A DNA stretch of 44,127 nt from Sterolibacteriaceae bacterium (GTDB taxonomy: Bacteria; Pseudomonadota; Gammaproteobacteria; Burkholderiales; Rhodocyclaceae). Position 1 is the stretch's first letter; the number at the start of each line of letters is the position of its first letter. The stretch is taken from NCBI GenBank assembly GCA_025360425.1, contig JANYCD010000087.1, forward strand, positions 1 to 44,127, written 5' to 3'. Shown here one piece after another: positions 18,128 to 27,261 of this stretch. A model generated the notes under the pieces. The model saw nothing but the letters and a program-made list of their open reading frames with translations, was not told the origin of the DNA and did not search any database. A program made the position numbers and the translations under genes.

Positions 18128-19813
18128 TTAGTTCTGATTCAGCTTGGCCTTGAGCAGGGCACCCAGATTGGTCGTGCCGCTGCTGGCGGAATTGTCCGCA
18201 GCCAGTTTTTGCATGGCCTCGTTTTGTTCAACGTGGTCTTTGGCCTTGACCGACAGATTGATCGCTCGGGTCTTGCGATCCACATTGATGATCAACGCCT
18301 CGACGGTATCGCCTTCCTTGTAAAGGGTGCGCAAATCTTCGACGCGATCGCGGGCGGCCTCGGAAGCACGCAGATAACCTTCCACATCGCCATCGAGCTG
18401 AACCACTGCACCCTTCGCATCCAGGCTCTTGATGATGCCCGTGACCAGGCTGTTCTTGTCGTGGGTGGCGATATAGTTGGTGTAGGGATCGCCTTCCATT
18501 TGCTTGACGCCAAGCGAAATGCGTTCCTTTTCGACATCAATGGAAAGCACCGTGGCCTCCACTTCGTCGCCCTTCTTGTAATTCTGCTTGGCATCTTCGC
18601 CAGGAACATTCCATGACAGGTCGGACAGGTGAACCAGGCCATCGATACCACCGGGCAAGCCGATGAAAATGCCGAAGTCGGTAATCGACTTAATGGCACC
18701 GCGAACCTTGTCGCCCTTCTTGTGGTTGAGCGCGAAATCGTCCCACGGATTCGACTGGCACTGCTTCATGCCCAGCGAAATACGGCGGCGTTCTTCGTCA
18801 ATCTCCAGGATCATCACTTCGACTTCGTCACCCAACTGGACAACCTTGGTCGGATGAATGTTCTTGTTGGTCCAGTCCATTTCGGAAACGTGCACCAGAC
18901 CTTCGATACCCTGCTCGATCTCGACAAATGCGCCGTAGTCGGTGAGGTTGGTGACCTTGCCGAACAGACGGGTATTGGCCGGGTAGCGACGGGCGATTCC
19001 CACCCACGGATCTTCGCCAAGCTGCTTCATGCCGAGCGAAACGCGATTCTTTTCCTGATCGAACTTGAGCACCTTGGCGGTGACTTCGTCGCCGACGTTG
19101 AGCACTTCGGACGGATGCCGCACACGACGCCATGCCAGATCGGTGATGTGCAGCAGGCCGTCGATGCCGCCGAGGTCCACGAATGCGCCGTAATCGGTGA
19201 TGTTCTTGACCACGCCCTTGACGACGGTGCCTTCCTGCAATGTTTCGAGCAGCTTCTGGCGATCTTCGCCCATGCTCGATTCGAGCACCGCACGACGCGA
19301 CAACACCACGTTGTTGCGCTTGCGATCCAGCTTGATGACCTTGAATTCGAATTCCTTGCCTTCGAACGGCGTGGTGTCCTTGACCGGACGGGTATCGACC
19401 AGCGAACCCGGCAGGAAGGCGCGAATGCCGTTGACCATGACGGTCAAACCACCCTTGACCTTGCCGGTGATGAAACCCTTGACCAGAATGCTGTCGGTCA
19501 GCGCCTTGTCGAGATCGTTCCACGCGGCGATGCGCTTGGCTTTCTCGCGCGAGAGACGGGTTTCGCCATAGCCGTCTTCCAGCATCTCGATGGCGACCAG
19601 AACGAAGTCTCCTGCCTTGGCGTCAACTTCGCCGGCTTCGTTGCGGAACTCATCAAGGGGAATGAAACTTTCGGACTTCAGGCCTGCATTGACGACCACA
19701 TGATTCTGGTCAACACGGATAACTTCGGCGGTAATGACTTCGCCGGCGCGCATCTCCTGGCGGGACAGGCTTTCCTCGAACAGGGCGGCAAAACTTTCGA
19801 CAACTGCTGACAT
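18128..19813 (-). CDS. rpsA: 30S ribosomal protein S1
   Basis: Largest ribosomal protein, which helps mRNA bind the 30S subunit. 561 residues, with six S1/OB repeats visible as recurring segments such as [29 protein letters not shown] and VSEMDW. The N-terminal part, which docks on the ribosome through S2, starts at [19 protein letters not shown] start. In other bacteria rpsA is autoregulated through its leader, and a short A/T-rich leader of about 80 bases lies between it and aroA-cmk. Confidence 0.98.
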   Translation of the reverse strand: MSAVVESFAALFEESLSRQEMRAGEVITAEVIRVDQNHVVVNAGLKSESFIPLDEFRNEAGEVDAKAGDFVLVAIEMLEDGYGETRLSREKAKRIAAWNDLDKALTDSILVKGFITGKVKGGLTVMVNGIRAFLPGSLVDTRPVKDTTPFEGKEFEFKVIKLDRKRNNVVLSRRAVLESSMGEDRQKLLETLQEGTVVKGVVKNITDYGAFVDLGGIDGLLHITDLAWRRVRHPSEVLNVGDEVTAKVLKFDQEKNRVSLGMKQLGEDPWVGIARRYPANTRLFGKVTNLTDYGAFVEIEQGIEGLVHVSEMDWTNKNIHPTKVVQLGDEVEVMILEIDEERRRISLGMKQCQSNPWDDFALNHKKGDKVRGAIKSITDFGIFIGLPGGIDGLVHLSDLSWNVPGEDAKQNYKKGDEVEATVLSIDVEKERISLGVKQMEGDPYTNYIATHDKNSLVTGIIKSLDAKGAVVQLDGDVEGYLRASEAARDRVEDLRTLYKEGDTVEALIINVDRKTRAINLSVKAKDHVEQNEAMQKLAADNSASSGTTNLGALLKAKLNQN

Positions 19814-19895
19814 AGTGATTTATAGACCTATACACACTCCCGGCAGGGAGCGGAAAGTTGAAAAAATTGCCGGCAACGGGCGCCACCGACAACAC

Positions 19896-21842
19896 CTAAT
19901 GCGAAAGACGATCCTTGCTCCAACCCAGTATCGCCGCCACAGCCTGCCCAATCGTGAGATCGTTGGTATCGAGCAATTCCGCGTCCGCACCCTTCTGCAA
20001 CGGAGCCAGGCTGCGTGCGGCATCACGCCGGTCACGCTCCTGCAGGCTCTGCAAAAGGACGGCCATGCTAGCAGGAAGCCCCTTTGAGATCAACTGTTTA
20101 TAACGGCGTTCGGCGCGCACTTCGGCACTCGCGGTGAGGAACACCTTGAGATCGGCCCACGGAAACACCACCGAGCCCATGTCGCGGCCCTCGGCCACCA
20201 GTCCCGGCCAGCGCCGGTAGGCATGCTGCCGGGCCAGCAAGGCCGCTCGCACCGCAGGCAGGGCGCCGACTTTGGACGAACCGACAGAAATATCTTCAGT
20301 TCGAATGGCTTCGGTCACATCGACGCCCGACAGCAGGATGCGATCGCCTTCGAACTCCGCGGGCAAAGCCGCTGCGATTGCGGCAACCCCACTGTCGTCA
20401 TCCCATGCCACGCCCGCCTGTTTGGCCGCCAGCGCAACGAGTCGATACAGCGCACCGCTATCAAGATAGTGATACCCCAATTCCGCAGCGACCTCGGCGG
20501 CCACCGTGCCTTTGCCCGATGCAGAAGGACCGTCGATGGCGATCACTGGCGCGGTGACTTCGGCGAAGCAATCGAAATATTCGGGAAAGGTCTTCGCCAC
20601 GCAACCGGGGTCAAGAATACGCACCGGCACATTGCCCAGTGCCGCCAGAGACAAACACATCGCCATGCGGTGATCGTCGTATGTGGCGAATGAAGCGTGA
20701 GGAGTGAGGAGTGAGGAATGAGGAGGAAAAATCTTTAGGCAATCGACGCTTTCTTCTACCGTCGCACCCAGCTTGCGCAGTTCCGTCGCCATGGCGGCGA
20801 TCCGGTCGGTTTCCTTGACGCGCCAGGATGCAATGTTGCGCAAGGTGCACGGTCCGTCGGCGAACAGGGCGGCGACCGCCAGCGTCATAGCGGCGTCGGG
20901 AATGTGGTTGCAGTCGAGATCGAAAGCCTTGAGTTTTCCCGATTCTGGCGCGCGTGCTTGGATCCAGTTGGGTCCCATCTCTATGCGCGCCCCCATGGAC
21001 GTCAAGGCATCGGCAAAAGCCACATCGCCCTGGATACTGTCGCGACCCACGCCGTCGACCCGCACTGGGCCGCCGCCGGCGGCACCGGCAGCGAGGAAGT
21101 AAGACGCCGACGAGGCATCGCCTTCGACATGGATAACGCCGGGACTGATGTAACGTTGCCCGCCTGGAATCGTGAACCGCGCCCAACCTTCACGCTCGAC
21201 TCTTACACCGAAGCGCGCCATCAAATTCAGCGTGATCTCAATGTAGGGTTTCGAAATCATCTCTGTCGTTATCTCGATCACAGAAGTTTTACCTGTGAGC
21301 GGCAACGCCATGAGTAAGGCAGTCAGGAACTGTGATGACACATCGCCTCTGACCTTGATCGGAACAGACACGTCGATACTGGCAGGGAAAATTTCCAGTG
21401 GCGGATAACCTTCCTTATCTACATAACGCACAGCAGCGCCGATCTGCTGCAAGCCATCAACGAGGTCGCGTATCGGGCGCTGGTGCATCCGTTCCACGCC
21501 AGTCAGTATGTAGTGGCCCCCGGATAGCGCCAATACCGCAGTCAGCGGCCGAAACGCCGTACCGGCATTGCCAAGATACACCGCAGCTTGTTTAAGGGGA
21601 AAACATCCTGCATTCCCTTTCACCCTATAGCTATATTCTTTGCCACGTTGCCATTCCGTACCCAGCTGACGAAGCCCGCGCAGCATGTGTTGCGTGTCTT
21701 CGGAATCGAGCAAATCACGTACTTCGGTTTCACCCTGCGCCAGCGCTGCCAACAACAGTACCCGGTTGGAAATGCTCTTTGAACCCGGCAGGCGAACGAC
21801 GCCGGCGGCGCGGGTCAACGCGGGTATATCCAGATGGTCCAT
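19896..21842 (-). CDS. aroA-cmk: Fused EPSP synthase / cytidylate kinase
   Basis: Single 648-residue chain. Residues 1-430 are 3-phosphoshikimate 1-carboxyvinyltransferase (shikimate pathway): PGSKSISNR at 19-27, the second-domain motifs and YDDHRMAM at 388-395. Residues 432-648 are cytidylate kinase (CMP/dCMP phosphorylation): P-loop GPSASGKG at 438-445, LDSGALYR and VAEGRDMG. No stop or start lies between. A bifunctional AroA/Cmk protein is an established annotation in some Betaproteobacteria. Residues 373-382 are encoded by a 7-bp tandem repeat (20697-20724), replacing the usual loop before YDDHRMAM. It starts four bases after the tyrA stop. Confidence 0.96.
   Translation of the reverse strand: MDHLDIPALTRAAGVVRLPGSKSISNRVLLLAALAQGETEVRDLLDSEDTQHMLRGLRQLGTEWQRGKEYSYRVKGNAGCFPLKQAAVYLGNAGTAFRPLTAVLALSGGHYILTGVERMHQRPIRDLVDGLQQIGAAVRYVDKEGYPPLEIFPASIDVSVPIKVRGDVSSQFLTALLMALPLTGKTSVIEITTEMISKPYIEITLNLMARFGVRVEREGWARFTIPGGQRYISPGVIHVEGDASSASYFLAAGAAGGGPVRVDGVGRDSIQGDVAFADALTSMGARIEMGPNWIQARAPESGKLKAFDLDCNHIPDAAMTLAVAALFADGPCTLRNIASWRVKETDRIAAMATELRKLGATVEESVDCLKIFPPHSSLLTPHASFATYDDHRMAMCLSLAALGNVPVRILDPGCVAKTFPEYFDCFAEVTAPVIAIDGPSASGKGTVAAEVAAELGYHYLDSGALYRLVALAAKQAGVAWDDDSGVAAIAAALPAEFEGDRILLSGVDVTEAIRTEDISVGSSKVGALPAVRAALLARQHAYRRWPGLVAEGRDMGSVVFPWADLKVFLTASAEVRAERRYKQLISKGLPASMAVLLQSLQERDRRDAARSLAPLQKGADAELLDTNDLTIGQAVAAILGWSKDRLSH
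20697..20724. repeat. 7-bp tandem repeat inside aroA
   Basis: Four head-to-tail copies: GTGAGGA, GTGAGGA, GTGAGGA, ATGAGGA (plus-strand reading). On the coding strand they encode the proline/histidine/serine-rich loop [10 protein letters not shown] at residues 373-382 of the AroA part. The array stays in frame and the flanking protein motifs are intact. Confidence 0.85.
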
Positions 21843-21846
21843 TGAA

Positions 21847-22725
21847 TTACTCGCCCGGTGGACTCAAGGAATCCAGCCAGGCATTGCGCGTCGTGCGGGC
21901 ATTGTCGAACATGGCTTGCAGCCCTGCACCATCGGCGGCGGCGAGCAATACCCGCGCCTTCAGCAATTCGGCCATGTAGGCATCCACTTCGGCGATCAGC
22001 GCGCTGCGATTGGCAAGGCAGATGTCGCGCCACATTTCCGGATGGCTGCCGGAAATGCGCGTGAAATCGCGGAAACCGCCTGCGGCGAAACCAAAGAGCT
22101 GGTCGGTATTTTCACGCTGGGCGAATTCATTCACCAGCGCATAAGCGAGCAGGTGCGGAAGATGGCTGACCGCGGCAAATATCCGGTCGTGCAACTCCGG
22201 CGTCAGTTCGCTGACCGTAGCCCCACACGCCTCCCACGCTGCACGCAGGCGTGCGACGGTGGCGGACATGTTTTCCGGAACCGGAGTAAGCACCACGCGC
22301 CGTTCCCGATATATATCTTTCGATGCCGCTGCGACACCACTTTTTTCCGCACCGGCGATGGGATGTCCGGGAACAAACTGCGCGATCTTGTTTCCCAACG
22401 CTGCTCGGGCAGCAGCGGCTACGTCCTGCTTGGTACTGCCGGCATCGGTGACGATGGTATTCGGGCCTAGGTGCGGCGCCAATGCCGCCATGACCGCCGG
22501 CATCTGCCCCACCGGCATGCCCAGCAGGACCAGATCTGCGCCATCAAGCGCATCCTTCCAATTTTTTGCGATGGCATCGATGACGCCCAGCTGCTTTGCC
22601 TGCTCAAGCGGTGCGGCAGTGCGTCCCAGGCCCACCACCTGACCTGCCACGCCGGCCGCCTTGAGCGCCAGCGCGAACGAACCGCCGATCAGACCGACGC
22701 CGCAGACGACGACTTTATTGAACAT
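21847..22725 (-). CDS. tyrA: Prephenate dehydrogenase
   Basis: NAD(P)-dependent oxidative decarboxylation of prephenate to 4-hydroxyphenylpyruvate, leading to tyrosine. About 292 residues, with [14 protein letters not shown] as nucleotide loop and [13 protein letters not shown] holding the catalytic histidine. ATG at 22723-22725 gives [11 protein letters not shown]; an in-frame GTG three codons upstream overlaps the hisC stop (GTGA) and cannot be ruled out. It has no fused chorismate mutase. Followed after four bases by aroA-cmk. Confidence 0.93.
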   Translation of the reverse strand: MFNKVVVCGVGLIGGSFALALKAAGVAGQVVGLGRTAAPLEQAKQLGVIDAIAKNWKDALDGADLVLLGMPVGQMPAVMAALAPHLGPNTIVTDAGSTKQDVAAAARAALGNKIAQFVPGHPIAGAEKSGVAAASKDIYRERRVVLTPVPENMSATVARLRAAWEACGATVSELTPELHDRIFAAVSHLPHLLAYALVNEFAQRENTDQLFGFAAGGFRDFTRISGSHPEMWRDICLANRSALIAEVDAYMAELLKARVLLAAADGAGLQAMFDNARTTRNAWLDSLSPPGE

Positions 22726-22730
22726 GACGG

Positions 22731-23825
22731 TCACTTCAATGCGCTTTCAAGTGCCTCAAGAAAGCGCACATTTTCGCGCTCCAGACCGATGGTCACCCGC
22801 AGGTATGCAGGCATTCCGTAGCCGGCGACCGGTCGCACGATCACGCCCTGCTTGAGCAAACGCTGATTGACGCCGGTGGCATCGCCGACCTTGAAGGCGA
22901 TGAAGTTTCCGTGCGACGGAATGTGTTCCAGGCCCAGCCGCTTCAGCCCGGCAACAATCTGCTCCATGCCCGCGCGATTGAGTTCGTAGCTTTGCGCGAG
23001 GAACACGTGGTCGCCCAGAGCTGCTGTCGCCGCTGCCAGCGCAAGGTTGTTAACGTTGAACGGGTGCCGCACCCGGTTCATCAGGTCAGCAACCTCGGGG
23101 CAGGCGATGCCGTAACCGACGCGCAAACCGGCCAACCCGTACACCTTGGAAAAGGTCCGCGTGATGACAAGATTGGGAAACTCGGCGATCCATGCCGTCG
23201 TATCGGCTCGCTCGGCGGGTGGCAGGTAATCGTTGTAGGCCTCGTCAAGCACCACGACGACATCGTCGGGAACGGATTTCAGGAAAGCCTTGACCTCCGT
23301 CGCCGGCAGGAATGTGCCGGTCGGGTTGTTCGGATTGGCAATCCACACCAGGCGCGTGTCAGACCGAATCGCCGTGCGCATGGTTGGTAGATCGTGGCCG
23401 AAGTTTTTTGCTGGCACTTCGATGCACTCGCCGCCCGCCGACATCGTCGCCAGCGGATACACCGCGAAGGCATGCTGCGAAAAAACAGAAGAACGACCGG
23501 GCGCGAGAAACACGCGCGCGGCCATATCGAGCACGTCGTTCGAACCATTGCCGAGCACCATCTGATCGTGCCCAACGCGAAAACGTTCGGCCAGCGCAGC
23601 AACCAGGTCGAACTGGTCCGGATAGCGCTCAACGCCAGCGATGGCCTGCTCGACCGCAGCCCGGGCCTTGGGACTCATGCCGAGCGGATTTTCGTTGGAC
23701 GCCAGCTTAATGATGCGCTCCAGCGGCAAATCCAGTTCGCGCGCCACCTCGGTAATCGGCTTGCCCGGCGTGTAGGGCGAGATGCCGCGGACATACGGCG
23801 GCGCCAGTTCGGCAATATTCTTCAT
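22731..23825 (-). CDS. hisC: Histidinol-phosphate/aromatic aminotransferase (HisC type)
   Basis: PLP aminotransferase, 364 residues. The PLP lysine is in TFSKVYGLAGLRVGYG near residue 225, with NPNNPTG near 165. ATG at 23823-23825 gives MKNIAELAPPYVRGI, the family's start; a 53-residue upstream extension would run inside pheA. Placed between pheA and tyrA, it may also transaminate phenylpyruvate and hydroxyphenylpyruvate, as aromatic-operon copies of HisC commonly do; this is inference from context. Confidence 0.93.
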   Translation of the reverse strand: MKNIAELAPPYVRGISPYTPGKPITEVARELDLPLERIIKLASNENPLGMSPKARAAVEQAIAGVERYPDQFDLVAALAERFRVGHDQMVLGNGSNDVLDMAARVFLAPGRSSVFSQHAFAVYPLATMSAGGECIEVPAKNFGHDLPTMRTAIRSDTRLVWIANPNNPTGTFLPATEVKAFLKSVPDDVVVVLDEAYNDYLPPAERADTTAWIAEFPNLVITRTFSKVYGLAGLRVGYGIACPEVADLMNRVRHPFNVNNLALAAATAALGDHVFLAQSYELNRAGMEQIVAGLKRLGLEHIPSHGNFIAFKVGDATGVNQRLLKQGVIVRPVAGYGMPAYLRVTIGLERENVRFLEALESALK

Positions 23826-23838
23826 CGGGAATCGAAGT

Positions 23839-24921
23839 TCACAACACTGCAGTCGGATAGGAGCCGAGTTCCTTGACGAAGCCGGCACGGCGACGCAATT
23901 CTTCCAGCGCTGCGGCAACCGGCGCATCGAGCCGGTGTCCCTCGATATCCATGTAGAACACGTACTCCCAGCGGCTGCCGCCAAAACCGCGCGCCGGCCG
24001 TGACTCGAAACGAGTCATCGACACTTTATTCATGGCCAGCGGTGCCAGCAGATCGTGCACTGCACCCGGCTTGTTCTGTGCCGAACAGATCAGCGATGTC
24101 TTGTCTTTTCCCGAAGGCCCCGCATCGTGCGTGGCAATGACCAGGAAACGCGTCGTATTGTCCGGGTCGTCTTCGATGTTCGCGTTAAGGATGTTCAAGC
24201 CGTAGCGCTTCGCCGCAGCCGCACCGGCAATTGCGCACGCCGTCGGATCGTCAGCGGCGAGGCGCGCCGCTTCCGCATTGCTGGTTACCGGCAGGCGCTC
24301 GATGCCCGGGAGATTACGATTCAGCCATTCGTGGCATTGCCCCAACGACTGCACGTGCGAGAAGAGCTTGGTCACCCCTGCCAGCGACTGGCTGGCCATC
24401 AGGTTGTGATGTACCGGCAAATTGACTTCGCCGCATATCCTGATCGATGAATTCAGCAGCAGGTCCAGGGTGCGACCGATCGCGCCTTCGGAAGAGTTTT
24501 CCACCGGCACCACGCCGTAATCGGCATTGCCCGATTCCACCACGCGAAACACGTCGTCGATCGAAGCATTCGGCAACAGGGTTGGCGACGAACCAAAATG
24601 TCGTGTAACGGCGCTTTCGGAATAGGTACCGGCAGGGCCCAGATAGGCGACGCGCAACGCCTGCTCCAAAGCCAAGCAGGCCGACATCACCTCGCGGAAG
24701 ATGTTGTGGATCGCCGCTTCAGTCAGGGGACCGGGGTTTTCTTCGATCAAGCGACGCAGCACCTGCGCTTCGCGCTCGGGGCGATAAACGACATTGCCCT
24801 GCTTGATCTGGCCGATGCGATGGGCAAATCCGGCGCGCTCGTTGAGCAGGCGCAGCAACTCGCCATCAACGCGGTCAATCGCGCTGCGCAGTTTGCCTAA
24901 CTCTTCACTGTCATCGGCCAT
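23839..24921 (-). CDS. pheA: P-protein: chorismate mutase / prephenate dehydratase
   Basis: Bifunctional enzyme of phenylalanine synthesis, 360 residues. The AroQ chorismate mutase helix bundle spans about 6-88 (RSAIDRVDGELLRLLNER), prephenate dehydratase about 93-268 (catalytic TRFLVIA), and a C-terminal ACT domain with ESRPARGFGGSRWEY for phenylalanine feedback runs to 355. Feedback inhibition by phenylalanine is therefore expected. hisC starts 13 bases after its stop. Confidence 0.96.
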   Translation of the reverse strand: MADDSEELGKLRSAIDRVDGELLRLLNERAGFAHRIGQIKQGNVVYRPEREAQVLRRLIEENPGPLTEAAIHNIFREVMSACLALEQALRVAYLGPAGTYSESAVTRHFGSSPTLLPNASIDDVFRVVESGNADYGVVPVENSSEGAIGRTLDLLLNSSIRICGEVNLPVHHNLMASQSLAGVTKLFSHVQSLGQCHEWLNRNLPGIERLPVTSNAEAARLAADDPTACAIAGAAAAKRYGLNILNANIEDDPDNTTRFLVIATHDAGPSGKDKTSLICSAQNKPGAVHDLLAPLAMNKVSMTRFESRPARGFGGSRWEYVFYMDIEGHRLDAPVAAALEELRRRAGFVKELGSYPTAVL

Positions 24922-24992
24922 GTTGCCATCCCCGTAAGTTCGCCCTCACCGCCCAATTCTCCGTTGGCCGCACCCGCGAAACCCTGCGCTAC

Positions 24993-26174
24993 TCAAGGCA
25001 GCGGCAGGTAACGCACAGCCAGCACGCCCTCGATTTTCCGCAGCGCTGCAATAGCCGCGTCGGGCACCTTGCTGTCCACATCCACCAGGGTATATGCCAT
25101 GTCGCCCCGGGATTTGTTGATCATGTTATGGATATTGAGGCCGGCCTGCGCCATGGCCGTGGAAATCTGGCCGAGCATGTTGGGCACGTTGGAGTTGGCC
25201 ACGGCAATTCGAAAAGACGACTCGCGCGGCATCGTCACATTCGGGAAATTCACTGCATTCTGGACGTTGCCATGCTCCAGATAGTCGCGCAGTTGATCCG
25301 CCACCATGACGGCACAATTCTCCTCCGCTTCACCGGTCGAAGCGCCGAGGTGTGGCAGGGCAATGACCCGCGCATGGCCGTTGATGCGCGGACCAGGAAA
25401 GTCGCAGACGTAGTAGCCCAGTTTCTTGTCATTCAGCGCCGCGAACACCGCGTCCTCGCTGACCACGCCTTCGCGCGAAAAGTTGAGCAGAACAGCGCCC
25501 GGCTTCATCTGGCCGAGGTTGTCGGCGTTGATCAGATTTTTCGTCGCTTCCACCAGCGGCACATGCAGCGTAACGAACTGCGCGTGCTTCAGCACATCGG
25601 CAACACTGACCGCCCGCTTGACCTGTGAAGGCAGGCTCCAAGCGGCATCGACGGTGATTTCGGGATCGTAGCCGTACACGTTCATGCCGAGCTTGATGGC
25701 GGCATCAGCGACCAGGCATCCAATTTTTCCAAGGCCAATCACACCCAGCGTCTGGCCGGCGAGTTCGTAGCCGGCAAAATTCTTTTTGCCATCCTCGACC
25801 TTCTTTTCCATGTCTGGATCGGCCTTGTCGAGACCGCCGACGAACTGCAGCGCCGCCGGCAAATTTCGAGCGGCAAGCAGCATACCGGCGAGCACCAGTT
25901 CCTTCACCGCATTGGCGTTGGCGCCGGGCGCATTGAACACGGGCACGCCACGCGCGCTCATCGCCTTGACCGGGATGTTGTTGGTACCGGCCCCGGCGCG
26001 GCCGATGGCCTGCACGCTCCTGGCAATATCCATGGCATGCATGTCGGCGGACCTTACCAGCACGGCATCCGGACTCTTGATGTCCTTGCCGGCGACATAA
26101 CGTTCGACCGGCAGACGCTTCATGCCCGTTGCTGATATCTGGTTGAGTATCAGTACCTGAAATTTTTCAGCCAT
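24993..26174 (-). CDS. serA: D-3-phosphoglycerate dehydrogenase (short form with ACT)
   Basis: First step of serine synthesis: 3-phosphoglycerate to 3-phosphohydroxypyruvate with NAD. About 393 residues. The NAD loop is GLGKIGCLVADAAIKLG, the catalytic histidine is in HLGASTGEAEE, and a C-terminal ACT domain ends at IEGVLAVRYLPLP, giving likely serine inhibition. The start at 26172-26174 lies immediately after the serC stop; another ATG at 26184-26186 overlaps serC by 11 bases and is possible. Separated from pheA by 71 bases. Confidence 0.93.
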   Translation of the reverse strand: MAEKFQVLILNQISATGMKRLPVERYVAGKDIKSPDAVLVRSADMHAMDIARSVQAIGRAGAGTNNIPVKAMSARGVPVFNAPGANANAVKELVLAGMLLAARNLPAALQFVGGLDKADPDMEKKVEDGKKNFAGYELAGQTLGVIGLGKIGCLVADAAIKLGMNVYGYDPEITVDAAWSLPSQVKRAVSVADVLKHAQFVTLHVPLVEATKNLINADNLGQMKPGAVLLNFSREGVVSEDAVFAALNDKKLGYYVCDFPGPRINGHARVIALPHLGASTGEAEENCAVMVADQLRDYLEHGNVQNAVNFPNVTMPRESSFRIAVANSNVPNMLGQISTAMAQAGLNIHNMINKSRGDMAYTLVDVDSKVPDAAIAALRKIEGVLAVRYLPLP

Positions 26175-26175
26175 T

Positions 26176-27261
26176 TCAGTTGCCATGCTTGATTTCGAAT
26201 TCACGCATGTAATCGACCAACGCCTGCACGCCTTCAATCGGCATCGCGTTATAAATCGAGGCGCGCATGCCGCCGACCGAGCGATGGCCCTTCAACTGCA
26301 CCATGCCACGCGCCTTGGCGCCTTTCAGAAACTCTTCATCAAGGGCTTCGTCCTGCAGCGTGAATGGCACATTCATGCGCGAACGATCGGTGACGCGCAC
26401 CGGGTTGTGGAAGAACTTGCTCTGGTCGATGTAGTTGTAGAGAAAATTGGCTTTTTCGATGTTCTTTTTTTGCATGGCCGCAAGACCGCCATGCCTCTTC
26501 AACCACTTGAACACCAGCCCGGCGATGTAGATCGCATAGGTCGGTGGCGTGTTGAACATCGAATCGTTGTCAGCGTGGGTCTTGTAGTCGAGCATGGTCG
26601 GTGGTGTCGGTACTGCCTTGCCGATCAGATCATCGCGCACGATGACGATGGTCAAACCCGCCGGACCGATATTCTTTTGCGCGCCGGCGTAGATCAAGCC
26701 GTACTTCGCCACATCCACCGGCTTGGAAAGAATGTTCGACGACATGTCGCACACCAGTGGTACATCACCAACTTCAGGCACCCAATGGAATTCGACGCCG
26801 CCGATGGTTTCGTTGGCGGTGTAATGCACGTAGGCGGCCTTCTTGTTCAGCTTCCACGTCGACTGACCCGGTGCATAACTGAAGTTCTTGTCTTCGCTGC
26901 TGGCGATGACATTGACGTCACAGAAAGGCCTGGCTTCCTTGATGGCCTTTTTCGCCCATTCGCCGGTACTCACGTAGTCGGCAGAAGTCTTACCGCACAA
27001 AAGGTTGATGGGAATCATCTCGAACTGGAGCGTGGCACCGCCCTGCAGGAACAGCACCTTATAGTTGGCGGGTATCGCCAGCAACTCGCGCAAATCGGCT
27101 TCCGCCGCCTCGGCAATGGAGATGAACTCCTTGCCGCGATGGCTCATTTCCATGACCGACTGGCCGCAACCGTGCCAGTCAAGCATTTCCTCGGCGGCCT
27201 GACTCAACACCTCGGCGGGGAGCGCGGCGGGGCCTGCGCTGAAATTGATTGCTCGGCTCAT
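26176..27261 (-). CDS. serC: Phosphoserine aminotransferase
   Basis: Transaminates phosphohydroxypyruvate to phosphoserine; also serves pyridoxal phosphate synthesis. 361 residues, with FSAGPAALP at the N-terminus and the PLP lysine in [13 protein letters not shown] near residue 197. ATG overlaps the gyrA stop as ATGA, so the two are translationally coupled. The serC-serA pair supplies both consecutive serine steps. Confidence 0.97.
   Translation of the reverse strand: MSRAINFSAGPAALPAEVLSQAAEEMLDWHGCGQSVMEMSHRGKEFISIAEAAEADLRELLAIPANYKVLFLQGGATLQFEMIPINLLCGKTSADYVSTGEWAKKAIKEARPFCDVNVIASSEDKNFSYAPGQSTWKLNKKAAYVHYTANETIGGVEFHWVPEVGDVPLVCDMSSNILSKPVDVAKYGLIYAGAQKNIGPAGLTIVIVRDDLIGKAVPTPPTMLDYKTHADNDSMFNTPPTYAIYIAGLVFKWLKRHGGLAAMQKKNIEKANFLYNYIDQSKFFHNPVRVTDRSRMNVPFTLQDEALDEEFLKGAKARGMVQLKGHRSVGGMRASIYNAMPIEGVQALVDYMREFEIKHGN

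Noticed and set aside
18629-19810. 393-codon plus-strand frame opposite rpsA
   Set aside because: Antisense shadow of a strongly conserved S1 gene; no recognisable domain.
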